In this document: piece after piece, positions 10,740 through 20,278 of the stretch
How the letters are laid out: each line of letters starts with the position of its first letter
Numbering within the stretch: position 1 is the stretch's first letter
DNA from: Scilla litardierei
Taxonomy: Eukaryota > Streptophyta > Magnoliopsida > Asparagales > Asparagaceae
Reading direction: 5' to 3'
Assembly (NCBI GenBank): GCA_030789695.1
Contig: CM061138.1
Span: 179,715,051 to 179,779,050 of the forward strand
Length of the DNA stretch: 64,000 nucleotides
Made by a program: the position numbers and the translations under genes
The notes under the pieces: generated by a model
What the model saw: the letters and a program-made list of their open reading frames with translations, nothing else
Database searches by the model: none
Told to the model about the DNA's origin: nothing

Positions 10740-11957
10740 CAACAGAAGACGAAGGATGGAGAGGCGTTAGTCACTTGTACCAGAGAAGTGGCTATCTGCT
10801 CTATCCAAGAAGAGACATGCCTTCACATTTTTAACCAAGACAGCGAGTGGGTGGTTGATACAACATCATCATTCCACGCCACTCCTCGAAGAGACTTCTT
10901 CACCAACTACAAAGCCTGCGACTTTGGTATCGTGAAGATGGGAAATACAAGTTCCTGCAAGATCGTAGGAATTGACGACGTTCAGATTCAGACGAATGTT
11001 GGCTGCACAATAACGCTGAAGGATGTCCGACATGTGCCAGACCTCCGGCTCAACTTGCTCTCGGGGATAGCCCTTGACAAACAGGGCTTCGACAACAATT
11101 TCAGCAACGGCACATGGAGAATGACGAAAGGTGCCATGATTACCGGAAAGGGGCACATTTGTGGTACGTTATACAAAACTCATGTGAAGATATGTACCGA
11201 CAGCCTTAACGTGGTGGAACGTGAGGCTACTCAAAATCTGTGGCACCAACGACTCGGTCACATGAGTGAGAGAGGGTTATCTCCCTTGACAAAGAAGGAG
11301 CTGATCTCAATCACTAAGAATGCTGGACTAAATCCTTGTCAGCATTGCTTAGTTGGCAAGCAACATAGAGTCTCCTTCAGTTCTTCTTCAACAAGGAGAT
11401 CAGAGTTACTCAGTCTGGTACACTATGATGTTTGCAGTCCCTTGGAGGTCGAGTTATTAGGTGGCAACAGGTATGCCTTGACCTTCATTGATGATGCTTC
11501 TTGGAAGGTGTGGGTCTACTTCTTGAGGACAAAAGACCAAGTGCTCGACTACTTTAAGTTGTTCCACGTCATGGTCGAACGTGAGATATGCAAGAAGTTA
11601 AAGTGCATCTGCTCAGACAATGGAGGCGAATACACTTCCAGAGCGTTCAATGTCTACTGTAAAACTCAAGGCATTAGACATGAGAAGATGGTTCCTCGCA
11701 CTCCACAACACAACGACGTAGCTGAAAGGATGAACCGAACGATCATGGAGAAGGTCAGAAGCATGCTCAGTATGGCTAAGCTACTAAAGCCATTCTGGGG
11801 GGAAGATGTTCGTGCCGCCTGCTTCCTCATCAATAGATCACCATCAGTACCTTTGGATTTCACGATTCCAGAGAAGGTGTGGTCTGGTAAAAATCCCTCA
11901 TACTCCCACTTGAGGATATTCGGTTGCTTAGCCTTTGCACGTGTATCCAAGGAGTAA
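10677..11957 (+). CDS. Tnt1-like protease and integrase
   Basis: A 426-residue frame; its first Met falls inside the gag zinc knuckle, so it is a continuation of gag rather than a separate start. The aspartic protease site is near residue 60 as VVDTTSSFHATP, with Thr where Gly or Ala is usual. The integrase zinc-binding region follows around 188-230 (WHQRLGH ... CQHCLVGK). The catalytic core comes next: Asp in HYDVCSP, Asp in SDNGGEY, and Glu in VAERMNR near residue 350. The frame stops at TAA 11955-11957, but the following codons (about 11958-12434) still read as normal copia sequence, so this is a nonsense mutation. All catalytic acidic residues of integrase appear present; the element is defective downstream. 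Confidence 0.85.
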   Translation: MEGHMKKNCRKLLREQGQNGSQQKTKDGEALVTCTREVAICSIQEETCLHIFNQDSEWVVDTTSSFHATPRRDFFTNYKACDFGIVKMGNTSSCKIVGIDDVQIQTNVGCTITLKDVRHVPDLRLNLLSGIALDKQGFDNNFSNGTWRMTKGAMITGKGHICGTLYKTHVKICTDSLNVVEREATQNLWHQRLGHMSERGLSPLTKKELISITKNAGLNPCQHCLVGKQHRVSFSSSSTRRSELLSLVHYDVCSPLEVELLGGNRYALTFIDDASWKVWVYFLRTKDQVLDYFKLFHVMVEREICKKLKCICSDNGGEYTSRAFNVYCKTQGIRHEKMVPRTPQHNDVAERMNRTIMEKVRSMLSMAKLLKPFWGEDVRAACFLINRSPSVPLDFTIPEKVWSGKNPSYSHLRIFGCLAFARVSKE

Positions 11958-12029
11958 AGGCAGAAGCTTGATGCAAGGACCATTCCTTGTATCTTCATCG
12001 GCTATGGAGATGAAGAATTTGGGTATAGG

Positions 12030-12434
12030 TTGTGGGACCCAAAGACGAAGAAGGTTATTCTGAGCAGGGATGTGCTGTTCCAAGAAAATCAGACATTGGA
12101 AGACATTGAAAAGCCCATGGCGTCTTCAACTGCAAGCTCAAGTGCTGAAGACATTGTTCCAGACCCAGCACCATTGCAAGATGAAGAGGTGCATAAAGAA
12201 ATACCAGAAGAGGAGGAGGCTGTTGAACAAGCCGTGGAAGAAGAGGAGGAGGTTGTTGAACAAGCCGTGGAAGAAGAGGCGGATGCTGAGCAGGGGGAGC
12301 CACAACCCTCTCCAGCAGCTAATGCACCACCATCATCGCACACAGATGATGGTAAACCTCCTTTAGTTAACAACTCACAAGTACGGAGATCTGAACGAGG
12401 CCGTATTCCATCAACCAGATATTCAGAAGCTTAA
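12030..12434 (+). pseudogene. Tnt1-like Pol linker, acidic repeat region
   Basis: Same frame as the integrase ORF after its stop. It begins with the conserved WDPKTKKVILSRDV segment that ends copia integrase, then an acidic linker with an imperfect tandem repeat (EEEEAVEQAVEE twice) and a Ser/Pro-rich stretch. It ends at a stop at 12432-12434; the reverse transcriptase that follows is in another frame, so a frameshift lies near 12440-12475. Confidence 0.7.
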
Positions 12435-12508
12435 TATCTTCTACTTTCTGAAGAGGGTGGCCAGAGAGTTTCCATGAAGCAATATCTCACAAGAACAAAG
12501 AAAGTTGG

Positions 12509-12883
12509 TTGCAAGCTATGCACGATGAGATGGAATCTCTGCAGAAGAATTCTACTTATAAGTTGGTCAAGCTTCCACAAGGAAAGAAGGCGCTGAAGAA
12601 CAAATGGGTGTTCAAGCTCAAGAAAGATGGCAACGGAAAGATGGTGAAACACAAACCCCGGCTGGTGGTCAAAGGATTCCTTCAGAAGAAAGGTATTGAC
12701 TTTGACGAGATCTTTTCACCTGTTGTGAAGATGGCTTCAATCTGCGTCATTCTCGAATTGGTAGCCAGGTTAAATTTAGAGCTTGAGCAGATGGATGGCA
12801 AGACAATGTTTCTTCATGATGATCTACATGAAGAAATCCACATGGAGCTGTGCAGAGACATAGCTGAGATGATTGTTAAATGA
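12509..12883 (+). pseudogene. Tnt1-like reverse transcriptase N-terminus fused to the Pol C-terminal tail
   Basis: 124 residues. The start of copia reverse transcriptase is clear (KNKWVFKLKKDGNGK, RLVVKGF, FDEIFSPVVKM, and the QMDGKTMFLHDDL segment). Right after IHME the sequence jumps to ELCRDIAEMIVK and a stop, which resembles the very end of Tnt1-type polyproteins. The YVDD box, the rest of reverse transcriptase and all of RNase H are missing. The protein cannot polymerise DNA. The junction looks like a simple internal deletion, perhaps through a short GGAG/GAG match. Confidence 0.75.
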
Positions 12884-12901
12884 CAATCACTTCGGATGTA
12901 G

Positions 12902-12915
12902 CTGGAGGGGAGAAT
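12902..12915 (+). other. Polypurine tract of the Tnt1-like element
   Basis: Purine-rich CTGGAGGGGAGAAT lies directly before the TGCTGGGG start of the 3' LTR. Confidence 0.7.
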
Positions 12916-13326
12916 TGCTGGGGTTTTTCCAGCTCATCTAGGATTAGTCAAAGGAGGGAGGTTGTTGCACCAACCCCTTCTCCCTTCCTTACGGTAGATG
13001 CACCAAACATCTCCCCTCTTGCATGCCTATAAAAGGGGGGGTATGATGAGATCCCAAAATCATCCCAACACACACCAACAACCAGTACAACTACAAGAGT
13101 TGTGAAGAGTTGTGAGTGTTTCTTCCGGGAGAGAAGAAGCGTGTTCAACTCCTGAGAGAATTGAGGAGTTACACAGAGAGGTAAAAGTGAGGGATTTCTC
13201 CAGTGAGAGAGAATTACCCCAGAGAGAGGAAGTTACCCCGGAGAGATAAAAGTTGTATTGAGTTTTTTTTGTTGGTGTTTACCTTAGAGTGTGTAAAGTT
13301 ATTTACTGGTGAGAAATAGTGAAATC
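12916..13326 (+). repeat. 3' LTR of the Tnt1-like element, left part
   Basis: Starts TGCTGGGG after the polypurine tract and has a TATAAAA box at 13028-13034. It is cut at 13326 by the short-LTR copia insertion, whose duplicated target AAATC (13322-13326) repeats at 19969-19973. The LTR resumes at 19974. Confidence 0.7.
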
Positions 13327-13446
13327 TGTTATGAATAGGCCCACGAGGCCCATTGGGTATCCGGCCCATCATTGAAAGCTATAAATATGAGGGTAGGGAG
13401 GCTCTTAACCCCCTACACCTATTTTCCTACTTTTCCCTTCACAACA
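13327..13446 (+). repeat. 5' LTR of short-LTR copia
   Basis: TG...CA bounded, contains TATAAATA, and is matched by 19850-19968. Confidence 0.9.
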
Positions 13447-14864
13447 CGTTATCAGCACGTTCACGCCCGTTGGAAAAGGCGGCGACGCTCGAGGAAGGAG
13501 ATCCATCAACTGCTTAGTTTTAAGAAGATCGTAATCTTCTCAACGGGGAGCGAAAAGGGCATCCTGCACCAACTGTCGACTAGATTCCCTTGTCGAATCT
13601 AGAGGTAAATCTCAAAACTTTTTAGATCTAAACTTGCGTTTCCCGTAGAACTGCATGATTTAAGATCAAAAAGTTTGAAAACACGGTAAAAATCACATTT
13701 TTATTTAGATCAGCATGTCTAAAAACAATAAAAAATCGTTTTAAGAGATCTAAATATTTGAAAAATCTGTTTTTCCCCCATTGATCCATATACCGCACGC
13801 CCAAATAGGACGAAACGGCGGCGCTTTATCAGCGCCGCCGGCTGCACAAACGCCGCGGCCTGCAGGCCGCGGCCTCAGGCCATGGCCAGCCGTCGCGGCG
13901 GCGCGCCGCGGGCCCCTAGGGTTTTTCGGAAACCCTAGCCCTTAACGGGCCAAATTTTTTAAGGGAGGCACAATTAACCATAATGGGTTGTTTTCATGGC
14001 CCAAAAGCCTGAAAATTAGCCCATCTACACAATAATTTTTCTTTTTTTATTTTTGGCCCCAAAAGACCAAAATAATTAAAGAAATTCTTTTAATTTTCAA
14101 ATAAGGATTAAAGCAGAAAATAAACATTAAAAATATGGATCAAAGGTAAAAAGTTTTTCAAAAATAATTTTTTAGCACGTCACATACTATTTAGATTATT
14201 TATTAATCTTTACATGCCTGTGATATGATTATCTGCGTGGTTGTATATTTTTCATATATTATCTGCGTGGATGTGCTATTATGCTATGTTTTTAGGGATC
14301 GGCCAGGTTTCCGACATCTTTACTTTTCTGCAATTTTTTCTTTTTAAGAGAAATTTGTAAGTGAGGATATATATGTAAAAAGAAGACCGGAGGACACCAA
14401 AAAGGAGTTGAAGGCGTATGCACAAAGAAGAAAGAGGCTTCTCTTTGAAGTTCTCGAGTTGTATTTACTTTTCATGCACTTTTTGATGTAACTTTTGGAC
14501 TGTCTTTTTCTGTTGATGTCGGCTGGTTGATCACCATAGTCCTAATTTATTTTCATTGCTTATACATTAAATGCGTGGATGTTAAATATTTCATGCTATT
14601 TTAATGTTAAAATGAAAATGTTAAAAAGCATGCGTGGATGTTAATTTTTCTTTAATAATTCACGTTATGAAAATGTTAAAAAGCATGCGTGGATGTTAAT
14701 TTTCCTTTAATAATTCACGTTATGAGAATGTTAAAAAACATGCATGGATGTTAATTTTCTTTAATAATTCATGTTATGAAAATGGTAAAAAAAATACATG
14801 CGTGGATGTCTATTTTTTTACAGTTTGATAATCCATGCTATTTTTTATATTGCTAGATCATTTA
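13447..14864 (+). other. Untranslated leader of short-LTR copia with GC hairpins
   Basis: A 1.4-kb leader before gag. It begins CGTTATCAGCACG, a sequence I recall at the primer-site position of some plant copia elements (tentative). A GC-rich block at about 13800-13945 contains three strong inverted repeats: 13817-13839, 13852-13873 and 13916-13938. An AT-rich tandem repeat lies near the end. No ORF of note. Confidence 0.6.
14572..14811 (+). repeat. Tandem repeat, period 55-59 bp
   Basis: The phrase TGCGTGGATG (once TGCATGGATG) starts at 14572, 14631, 14686, 14741 and 14799, and the AT-rich sequence between is similar in each unit. Looser copies of the phrase occur near 14235 and 14265. Confidence 0.85.
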
Positions 14865-15650
14865 ATGGCCAGACTTGCGAATGTCGATTTCTCGGTCCTT
14901 AAGGCCGATGGGTTGAACTACTTGAGTTGGCAGTTGGACCTGAAGTTCCATCTGTGATCTCATGGGTTCAGTCTGACACCCACTGAGAAGGCAACAACAA
15001 GTACTGCCACAGCTGAAAAGGATGCTTCTAAAGAAGCACCTCATACAGAAGAAGTTTCCGATATACTAAAAGCGAAAGCCATTATCTATATCAGGAAACA
15101 TTTAGACTCGACCCTGAATGACGAGTATCTTACTGTAGAGAATCCTTACGAACTGCGGGACGCACTTGAGGAGAGGTACAAGCATCAGAGGGATGTCATA
15201 CTCCCCCGTGCACAGTACGAGTGGACTCACCTCCGCATACAGGATTATAAAACCGTAGCGGAGTACAACTCAGCATTGTTCCGTATCACCTCACGCCTGA
15301 AGTTGTGTGGTGAGATTGTGACTGAGAAAATGTTGCTGGAAAAGACGTTCACATCATTCCACGAGAAGAACATGATCCTTATGCAACAATACCGTGAGAG
15401 GAAGTTCACGAAGTACTCTGATCTGCTTTCATGCCTGCTAATGGCTGAACAGAACAGAGATTTGTTGGTTGCCACTCACAACCTGCGCCCTCCTGGCTCC
15501 GCGCCACTGCCACCTCATGCAGAGGCACACTTCCAGTCTTCCCAGAAGAAGAAGATGGACAAGAAGGCTAAATTCCAGAAATGGAAAGAGCAGAAAAAGC
15601 GGAAGAAGGCCACTCCACAAGCTCCTCCTAAGAATCAGAAGTTCGTGTAA
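14865..15650 (+). pseudogene. Short-LTR copia Gag with an internal stop
   Basis: The ATG at 14865 begins a copia gag (LKADGLNYLSWQLDLKFHL) that meets TGA at 14955-14957 and then continues in the same frame to 15650. The continuation has the UBN2/gag pattern: an alpha-helical capsid region (ALEERYKHQRDVILPRAQYEW, then YNSALFRITSRLKLCGE) and a Lys-rich basic tail. A degenerate zinc knuckle follows after a further stop near 15695 as CSKYGMTGHWSRIC, where the second Cys is Tyr. At least two nonsense changes are therefore present and the nucleocapsid finger is broken. Capsid-forming function is not expected. Confidence 0.75.
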
Positions 15651-15995
15651 AAGAAGCAAAAGTGGACGTCCAAAGGTGGTACTCCCAAGAAAGACTAGGA
15701 GGATAAGTGCTCCAAATACGGAATGACGGGCCACTGGTCCAGAATCTGCCGCACCCAGAAACACCTACAGGACCTCTACCAGGCAAGTCTCAAGCCTCGC
15801 GCTGAGACAACCCTGATAGAAAGCGCAGCGTTGCCAGAGACCTCATGGACTCCTGAAGATTTTATGAGAAATGACACTCTCTAGTTATGGACCATAAACA
15901 ATTGTTATTGCTAGCAATGTATCTTCCATTTATGAATTGTATCTAGTTTTTTTTATTCCATGTCAAACATTTTTGAGCATTTTAAATGAAAGTAG

Positions 15996-16817
15996 TTGTC
16001 TTATTTTCATATTATTTACTGCTTAAATGTCTTTCTTAATATAGATATGGATTCAATTTACCTAGTGGACAATGTATCGACGCACTCGATCCTTCAAAAC
16101 ATAGACTACTTTACGAGCATATGTAGCTACTCTGGTCCACTGAGAACAATCTCAGGACCAACTAATATAATCGAATGATCATGGGAAGCAATCATTTTGC
16201 TCAACGGTAACACACAAATCACACTTAGAAATGCGTTATACTCCCCTAAATCTATCCGAAACCTCCTAAGCTTTAAAGATATCTGTTTAAACGGATATCA
16301 CTTAGAGACGGTCGATGAAAATGGAAGGGAATACTTGCTTGTAACGTCTCTTACGAATGGTTCAAAAACCATTGTGGAACGTTTCAAGGGACTCCCCTCG
16401 GGACTCTACCAAACAAGTATACAAACTCCAGAAGCATCAATGGCGGAGCACTTGCAGTGCCCCCAAACACCAGAATTCCAACTCTGGCATAGTAGACTGG
16501 GACACCCTGGATCTGTTATGATGTACCGCATCATAAAAAGCTCAAGGGGTATAGACTCGAAGAACCTGAAGATTCTTCAAAAAGGTAAATTCCCATGGCC
16601 ACTCTGTTACAAGGGCAAACTAATTACGAGACCCTCTCCACTGAAAGTGGACCTGGAGTCTCCAAGTTTTCTAGAAAGAATCCACGGAGACATTTGTGGG
16701 CCCATACACCCATCGAGTGGTCCGTTCAGGTACTTTATGGTCCTGATAGACGCATTTACTAAGTGGTCACATGTGTGTCTACTGTCCACCCGTAACCTTG
16801 CACTATCTAGCTTTTAG
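15996..16817 (+). pseudogene. Short-LTR copia protease and integrase zinc-finger remnants
   Basis: At about 16041-16177 a degenerate protease reads YLVDNVSTHSIL; the usual Ser or Thr after the catalytic Asp is Asn. A stop follows, then a frame from 16197 to 16817 with the protease C-terminal half and the GAG-pre-integrase region (LWHSRLGHPG), after which the expected CC pair is degraded to PLCYKGK. It ends with the start of the integrase core (HGDICGPI with the first catalytic Asp, then VLIDAFTKWSHV). The zinc-binding Cys loss and the stops show decay. Confidence 0.7.
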
Positions 16818-16831
16818 CTCAGATAATCAGG

Positions 16832-17170
16832 TTGCGGGCCCACTTCCCCGACTACCAGATAAAGAAACTTCGTCTGGACAATGCGGTGGAGTTTACATCA
16901 GAAGTCTTTCTAGACTATTGCCAAGCACAGGGAATTGAAGTCGAACATCCTGTAGCGTATGTTCACACCCAAAACGGGTTAGCAGAATCTCTAATTAAGA
17001 GACTGCAATGGATTGCTCATCTATTATTGCTTCAATCCCAGCTGCCAGTGAATGCATGTGGTCATGCAATTTTGCATGCTGCATCTTTAATAAAATTAAG
17101 ACCTTCTGGAGGTCAGTCATCTTCTCCAATGCAACTAGCACTTAGAGCCCACCAATTGTCTCACACTTGA
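16832..17170 (+). pseudogene. Short-LTR copia integrase core remnant
   Basis: In another frame from the preceding piece. It contains the second catalytic Asp (RLDNAVEF) and the region around the third acidic residue (NGLAESLIKRLQ), where the usual motif is degraded. Beyond 17170 the frame breaks again; 17170-18035 still shows scattered integrase C-terminal and linker similarity but no open frame over 90 codons. Confidence 0.65.
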
Positions 17171-18035
17171 GAATATTTGGTTGTGCAGTATACATCCCCA
17201 TAGCACCACCATAAAGGACAAAGATGTGTCTACAACGTCGCCTAGGCATTTATGTTGGGTTTGACACCCCCCTCCATAATAAGATTCCTAGAACATCTTA
17301 CGGAAGACGTTTTCAAGGCACGTCTAGAATACTGAATTTGATGAAACATAATTTCCAAGACTAGGCTCACAGACAAAGAAGCCCGAAGTTTCAGACTGTA
17401 TCACTTGGGATACAAAGACATTATGTCACTTTGATCCGCCCACAAGCCAGTGTGAGGAAGAGGTCCTGAAGATCCTCCATTTTCAAAACACTGTCCATCT
17501 CTTGCCGGACAAATTTACTGACAACCAGAAGATTGTCATATCACACGTCCCTACACTCCAGCTAGGATTGACATACCGTAAAATGGATGCAATCCGCCTG
17601 CAGCAGAAATGGTTGGACCTCTCAAAAAGAGAGGGCGACCACCGGGATCCAATGACCAAGTCCCTCGAAAGAGTAGGACCCTTGGCAATGGTAAACAAAT
17701 ACCACCACATGATGCTACTGTACGCCCCTGCTACCACATCTCTTCCAAACTCTCAAACAGAGGAAAAATAGGGAGAAAATGAAGTTTCGATACACTATGT
17801 ACGAACTGGGGAGCATTGGGACAGAAAGAGCACAACCATAGATGACATATTTGTGTGTAATATTGCCATCAAAGTCGCGTACTGCGACGACGATATTGAA
17901 CCACTCTCTCTAACAGAATGTCAAAGCAGAGATGATTGGCCAAAGTGGAAATCGGCAATATGAGTGGAGTTGGATTCACTCACCAAACACAAGGTCTTCG
18001 GACCTATAGTTTAGGCACCAAAAGGTGTAAAACCT

Positions 18036-18353
18036 GTGGGTTATAAATGTGTATTTGTTAGAAAACGAAATGAACAGAATGAGATTGTTCGCTACAAAGC
18101 AAGTCTTGTAGCGCATGGTTTTACCCAACGTCCAGGTGTGGATTTTGAAGCCACATACTCCCCGGTCATGGACGCGATCACCTTCCGATTCCTCATTGGC
18201 TTAACAGCCCAAGAGGGTTTAGATATGCAGCTTATGGACGTCATGACTGCATACCTATATGGCAACTTAGACCGAGACATCTATATGAGATTGCCTGACG
18301 GTTATTCCTTGCCTGCAGCACTAAAAGAGAGACAACGTGACACTACTCAGTGA
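18036..18353 (+). pseudogene. Short-LTR copia reverse transcriptase N-terminal part
   Basis: 105 residues of copia reverse transcriptase fingers and palm: VFVRKRNEQNEIVRYKASLVAHGF, FEATYSPVMD and QLMDVMTAYLYGNLD. It overlaps the next frame by four bases, which points to one small indel near 18345 separating the two halves of a single enzyme. Confidence 0.75.
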
Positions 18354-19540
18354 AACTGCAAAGATCATTGTATGGTCTAAAACAATCCGGAAGGATGTGG
18401 TATAACAGACTGAGCGACTTCCTTGCAAAACAAGGATTTACAAATGACCCAGTCCGTCCTTACATCTTCATAAGAGCAAAGGCAACAGGATTTGTCATTA
18501 TAGCCGTCTATGTAGACGACTTGAACCTCATCGGATCTCCTGAAGAGATCGCCGAGATTTCTAGAAGCTTGACAGAAACCTTAGAGATGAAAGACATCAG
18601 AAAGTCAAAATTCTGTTTAGGTCTTCAAATCGAACATCTTAACAATGGGATCATGTTACATCAGTCAACTTACACATCGAACTTATTGAAAAAGTTTCAG
18701 ATGGATAAGTGCTACCCCCTCAGCACCCCAATGGTTGTCAGATCATTGGATGTGCACAAAGACCCCTTCCGGCCGCTGGAAGAGGGGGAGGAAGTACTAT
18801 GCCATGAAGTGCCTTATCTAAGTGCTATCAGTGCACTCCTTTACCTGGCTAACTGCACTCACCCTGACATAGCAGTTGCAGTAAACTTACTAGCCAAATA
18901 TAGTGCTACACCTACACAGCGGGACTGGACCGGAGTTAAGCATCTTCTGCGCTACCTCCAAGGGTCCATAGACTTAGGTCTATTCTACAGGAAAGTGGCA
19001 TCAATTAGTTTAGTTGGTTATGCTGATGCAGGATACATGTCCGATCCTCATACAGAGAAGTCTCAGACCGGATACATGTTTACCTATGGCGGCACTGCCA
19101 TATCCTGGAGATCTGTAAAGCAGACCATGACAACCGTCTCATACACTCACTCAGAACTTCTAGCGATCTATGAAGCAAGCAAGGAGAGTTTCTGGCTACG
19201 CTCTGTGATCCAGCACATTCTCACCTCCACCGGCCTGATGACCGGCGTACTTGCACCTACTCCTCTCCATGAAGACAATGCAGCATGTATAGCACAGCTA
19301 CAGGACGACTACATCAAAGGCGACAAGACAAAGCATGTCTACCCCAAGTTCTTCTGGACGCACAACCTTCAGAAGCAAAAGCAGATTGAGGTACAGAAGA
19401 TCCAATCATGTAATAACTTGGCGGATTTGCTTACCAAATCCATGCCTACTAGTATCTTTGAGACACTTGTATATGGGATTGGGATGAGGAGAGTGAGGAA
19501 ATGTAAACTGGGTCAGGATGAGAGGACTATGAACACATAG
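18350..19540 (+). CDS. Short-LTR copia reverse transcriptase (palm/thumb) and RNase H
   Basis: The longest open frame of this element, 396 residues. It opens with the LYGLKQSGRMWYNRL motif and has an intact catalytic box YVDDLNLIGS near residue 58. The copia connection domain follows, then RNase H: GYADAGYMSD around residue 222, SELLAIYEASKE near 260 and HEDNAACIAQ near 305. The end carries NLADLLTKSMP and GIGMRR, the usual copia C-terminus. In itself the domain looks undamaged, but the upstream half is in another frame and gag and integrase are broken, so no functional polyprotein is expected. Confidence 0.85.
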   Translation: MKLQRSLYGLKQSGRMWYNRLSDFLAKQGFTNDPVRPYIFIRAKATGFVIIAVYVDDLNLIGSPEEIAEISRSLTETLEMKDIRKSKFCLGLQIEHLNNGIMLHQSTYTSNLLKKFQMDKCYPLSTPMVVRSLDVHKDPFRPLEEGEEVLCHEVPYLSAISALLYLANCTHPDIAVAVNLLAKYSATPTQRDWTGVKHLLRYLQGSIDLGLFYRKVASISLVGYADAGYMSDPHTEKSQTGYMFTYGGTAISWRSVKQTMTTVSYTHSELLAIYEASKESFWLRSVIQHILTSTGLMTGVLAPTPLHEDNAACIAQLQDDYIKGDKTKHVYPKFFWTHNLQKQKQIEVQKIQSCNNLADLLTKSMPTSIFETLVYGIGMRRVRKCKLGQDERTMNT

Positions 19541-19837
19541 ATACATAGGAGACTGATGTATAGATTCATAGAAAATCTGCAAGCCTGAAGCTTGGTCAGA
19601 TGAGAGGGAGTCAACTGCAGAGTTGTACTCTTTTCCCTTGGCTACTGATTTTTTCCCACTGGGTTTTCCGTAGTCAAGGTTTTGACGAGGCAATCTCGTT
19701 GACTCTGGATCCTGAAGCATCCACCCCTAGAGACATCCCTAAATTAGGGGAAGTTATGAATTAACTGTTCTTTATTTAACAAGGCAATTATCCTAACTTG
19801 GATCCTGAAGAATCTACCTCTTATTCAATGTTGGTTG

Positions 19838-19849
19838 GATAAGGGGAAG
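19838..19849 (+). other. Polypurine tract of short-LTR copia
   Basis: The purine-rich run ending GATAAGGGGAAG lies directly before the right LTR start at 19850. Confidence 0.75.
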
Positions 19850-19968
19850 TGTTATGAATATGCCCACGAGGCCCATTGGGTATCCAGCCCATCATTGAAA
19901 TCTATAAATATGAGGGTAGAGGGCTATTAACCACCTACACCTATTTCCATACTTTTCACTTCACAACA
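19850..19968 (+). repeat. 3' LTR of short-LTR copia
   Basis: Matches 13327-13446 with about 8-10 differences and a small indel. It is followed by the target duplication AAATC. Confidence 0.9.
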
Positions 19969-19973
19969 AAATC

Positions 19974-20037
19974 CTTTTTTTACTCTCCAATTTTTTCTGT
20001 TTTACTGTAATCAGTAAGTCTTATTAGAATCCCAACA
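19974..20037 (+). repeat. 3' LTR of the Tnt1-like element, right part (inferred)
   Basis: Sequence directly after the second copia and its target duplication. It ends ...CCCAACA at 20037, a plausible CA terminus. The assignment rests on position only. Its last about 45 bp recur at 21094-21152. Confidence 0.4.
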
Positions 20038-20278
20038 AGATTTTGGGTCTGTCGCTCAAATGATCATCGAACCGTCACACACCACAACGATTGTTAATCG
20101 ATTTTCTCGTTTCCATTAAGAGTGTTAGTGGACAAGGTAATATATTTTGAAATATTATTTGTTTGCAAATGTGGACAGAGCTCAACAACCCCTCATGCAA
20201 TCAATTACCCCGCTGCATGGTCCAATTACGTAACGCATGCAACCGCCCCACCAACCCTCCTCTGGGTGGCATTTTCGC
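19991..20278 (+). repeat. Long direct repeat, copy 1
   Basis: Matches 21094-21410 closely, with short gaps, from TTTTTTCTGTTTTACTG to GGTGGCATTTTCGC. It lies upstream of a degenerate tandem array whose far side is copy 2. Confidence 0.88.

Larger units (their letters stand above)
10440..13326 (+). mobile_element. Tnt1-like Ty1/copia element, 5'-truncated and internally deleted
   Basis: In order: the end of gag with a zinc knuckle, protease, GAG-pre-integrase, integrase, the beginning of reverse transcriptase, then an abrupt join to the C-terminal tail of the polyprotein, a polypurine tract and a 3' LTR. Protein similarity is to the Tnt1 type (Tork group) of plant copia. The 5' LTR and most of gag are missing. 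The 3' LTR is itself split by a second copia element at 13327-19968 and resumes at 19974. Confidence 0.8.
13327..19968 (+). mobile_element. Short-LTR Ty1/copia retrotransposon, old and defective
   Basis: 120-bp and 119-bp terminal repeats (13327-13446 and 19850-19968) begin TGTTATGAATA and end CACAACA. A perfect 5-bp target duplication AAATC flanks them (13322-13326 and 19969-19973), and a purine tract (GATAAGGGGAAG) precedes the right repeat. Gag, protease, integrase, reverse transcriptase and RNase H remnants follow in copia order. The LTRs differ at about 8-10 positions in 119, so the insertion is far older than the Athila and SIRE insertions. The very short LTRs and the GIGMRR C-terminal motif suggest the Ivana/Oryco group, but this is a guess. 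Confidence 0.9.

Noticed and set aside
14572..14811. CRISPR-like evenly spaced repeats
   Set aside because: Units are contiguous diverged tandem copies in a retrotransposon leader; no unique spacers and a eukaryotic context.
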